Shown here: piece after piece, positions 4,878-5,721 of the stretch
How the letters are laid out: each line of letters begins with the position of its first letter
Numbering within the stretch: the stretch's first letter is position 1
Source: Bacteroidales bacterium
GTDB lineage: Bacteria; Bacteroidota; Bacteroidia; Bacteroidales; SMBSF77
DNA length: 5,721 bases
Assembly: GCA_021106655.1 (NCBI GenBank)
Contig: JAIOTT010000320.1
Coordinates: forward strand, 1 to 5,721
Direction of reading: 5' to 3'
The notes under the pieces: model-generated
Database searches by the model: none
What the model was told of the DNA's origin: nothing
What the model saw: the letters and a program-made list of their open reading frames with translations, nothing else
Position numbers and translations under genes: made by a program

Positions 4878-5721
4878 ATGACTTTATTAATCGGAGCACT
4901 GACTATCGGCCTTATCCTGTCATTACTGGCACTAGGTGTTTTTATCAGTTTTAAAATATTCAACTTTCCTGACATCACCGCTGATGGATCTATCACTTTC
5001 GGAGCTGCAATAGCTGCATCACTTATTGTCGCAGGTGTTCATCCACTAATCGCAACTCTCGTAGCCTTTGCCGGAGGATTTTTAGCTGGTGCAGTAACGG
5101 GTGTTTTGCACACTCATTTTAAGATAAACGGACTTCTTGCAGGAATACTTGTTATGACAGCTCTATACTCTGTAAACCTTCATGTCATGGGAAGAAGTAA
5201 TATTCCATTACTTTCAAAAACAACGCTTATCACATATATTGAAGACTTTTCAAAATTCATATCTCCACTTAATGAAACTACCAATATTGCAGGGTGGAGT
5301 GTACCGTCACAAGATCTCTGGGTACTGCTGTTTATGTTTCTGGTAATTCTGATAATTGGGGTTGTATTATATCTCTTTTTTAAGACAAATATTGGTACTG
5401 CTATGAGGGCCACCGGTAATAATCAGCAAATGATAAGAGCATTGGGTGTTAATACTAAAATTATGATCATACTGGGGCTTGCAATTTCAAATGGATTAAT
5501 TGCACTTTCGGGTGCTTTCCTTGCTCAATTCCAAGGCTTTGCTGATGTACAGATGGGTATTGGTATGGTGGTTTGGGGACTGGCAAGTGTCATTATCGGT
5601 GAAGCATTGATCAATGTCAAAAGTCTGGGGCTGATCATTTCAGGAGCTGTAATGGGATCGATACTTTTTAGGTTGCTGGTGGCAATTGCATTACGCTGGG
5701 GCATGAACCCTAACGACCTGA
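4878..5721 (+). CDS. ABC transporter permease, COG4120/TrpY type (3' end missing)
   Basis: The 281 visible residues are an integral membrane permease of the class paired with ABC_sub_bind proteins. Hydrophobic segments lie at about 3-25, 39-56, 57-77, 84-100, 147-168, 195-216, 226-246 and 250-272. Family marks are FPDITADGS (30-38), HTHFKINGLLAGILVMTALYS around 78-98, GRSNIPLL (105-112), the cytoplasmic coupling segment AMRATGNNQQMIRALGVN (175-192) that should contact the ATPase, and the terminal WGMNPNDL. In relatives that last motif is close to the C-terminus, so only a short hydrophobic end is missing. The open frame runs off the window without a stop. ATG 4878 is set by AGGAGG. It should form the membrane channel for the ligand captured by the double binding protein upstream. 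An ATP-binding subunit is expected next but is not visible. Confidence 0.92.
   Translation, partial: MTLLIGALTIGLILSLLALGVFISFKIFNFPDITADGSITFGAAIAASLIVAGVHPLIATLVAFAGGFLAGAVTGVLHTHFKINGLLAGILVMTALYSVNLHVMGRSNIPLLSKTTLITYIEDFSKFISPLNETTNIAGWSVPSQDLWVLLFMFLVILIIGVVLYLFFKTNIGTAMRATGNNQQMIRALGVNTKIMIILGLAISNGLIALSGAFLAQFQGFADVQMGIGMVVWGLASVIIGEALINVKSLGLIISGAVMGSILFRLLVAIALRWGMNPNDL

Overview
The window is AT-rich and looks like a member of the Bacteroidota. This rests on three things: Shine-Dalgarno sequences are weak or absent in front of most genes, the Bro-N protein is of a kind common in that phylum, and the spacers are built from degenerate short 'word' repeats that I associate with Bacteroidales-type genomes. 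The assignment is an inference; the window holds no rRNA or phylogenetic marker.

Layout, left to right, all genes on the plus strand. (1) Bases 3-89 read as the last 28 codons of a gene that starts outside the window, with a hydrophobic helix followed by a charged tail. (2) Bases 90-394 are a non-coding spacer of quasi-tandem words. (3) Bases 395-1111 encode a Bro-N (prophage-antirepressor-like) protein. It carries a perfect 12+1+12 palindrome inside its coding sequence and is bracketed by a near-identical direct repeat (157-210 and 1106-1151) and by an imperfect inverted repeat (338-362 and 1413-1437). (4) Bases 1112-1477 are a second word-repeat spacer. (5) Bases 1478-5721 hold a transport locus. 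It comprises a membrane-anchored protein with two fused ABC_sub_bind substrate-binding domains, a 417-residue protein that overlaps it by 41 bases and joins an N-terminal STAS domain to an unrecognised C-terminal region, and a COG4120/TrpY-type ABC permease cut by the window edge.

The most interesting part is the transport locus. Substrate-binding proteins and permeases of this class normally sit beside an ATPase (TrpXYZ-like arrangement). Here a STAS-domain protein, of the anti-sigma-factor-antagonist type used in partner switching, is translated from within the end of the binding-protein gene and lies between it and the permease. This suggests that transport, or sensing through the double binding protein, is tied to a phosphorylation-controlled cytoplasmic switch. 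The ATPase and any kinase or phosphatase partner would lie beyond base 5721 and cannot be seen.

The second theme is the Bro-N cassette and its repeats. The direct repeat begins exactly at the stop codon of the gene, and the upstream copy follows a short lysine-rich reading frame that ends in the same way, as if a related gene end had once been present there.
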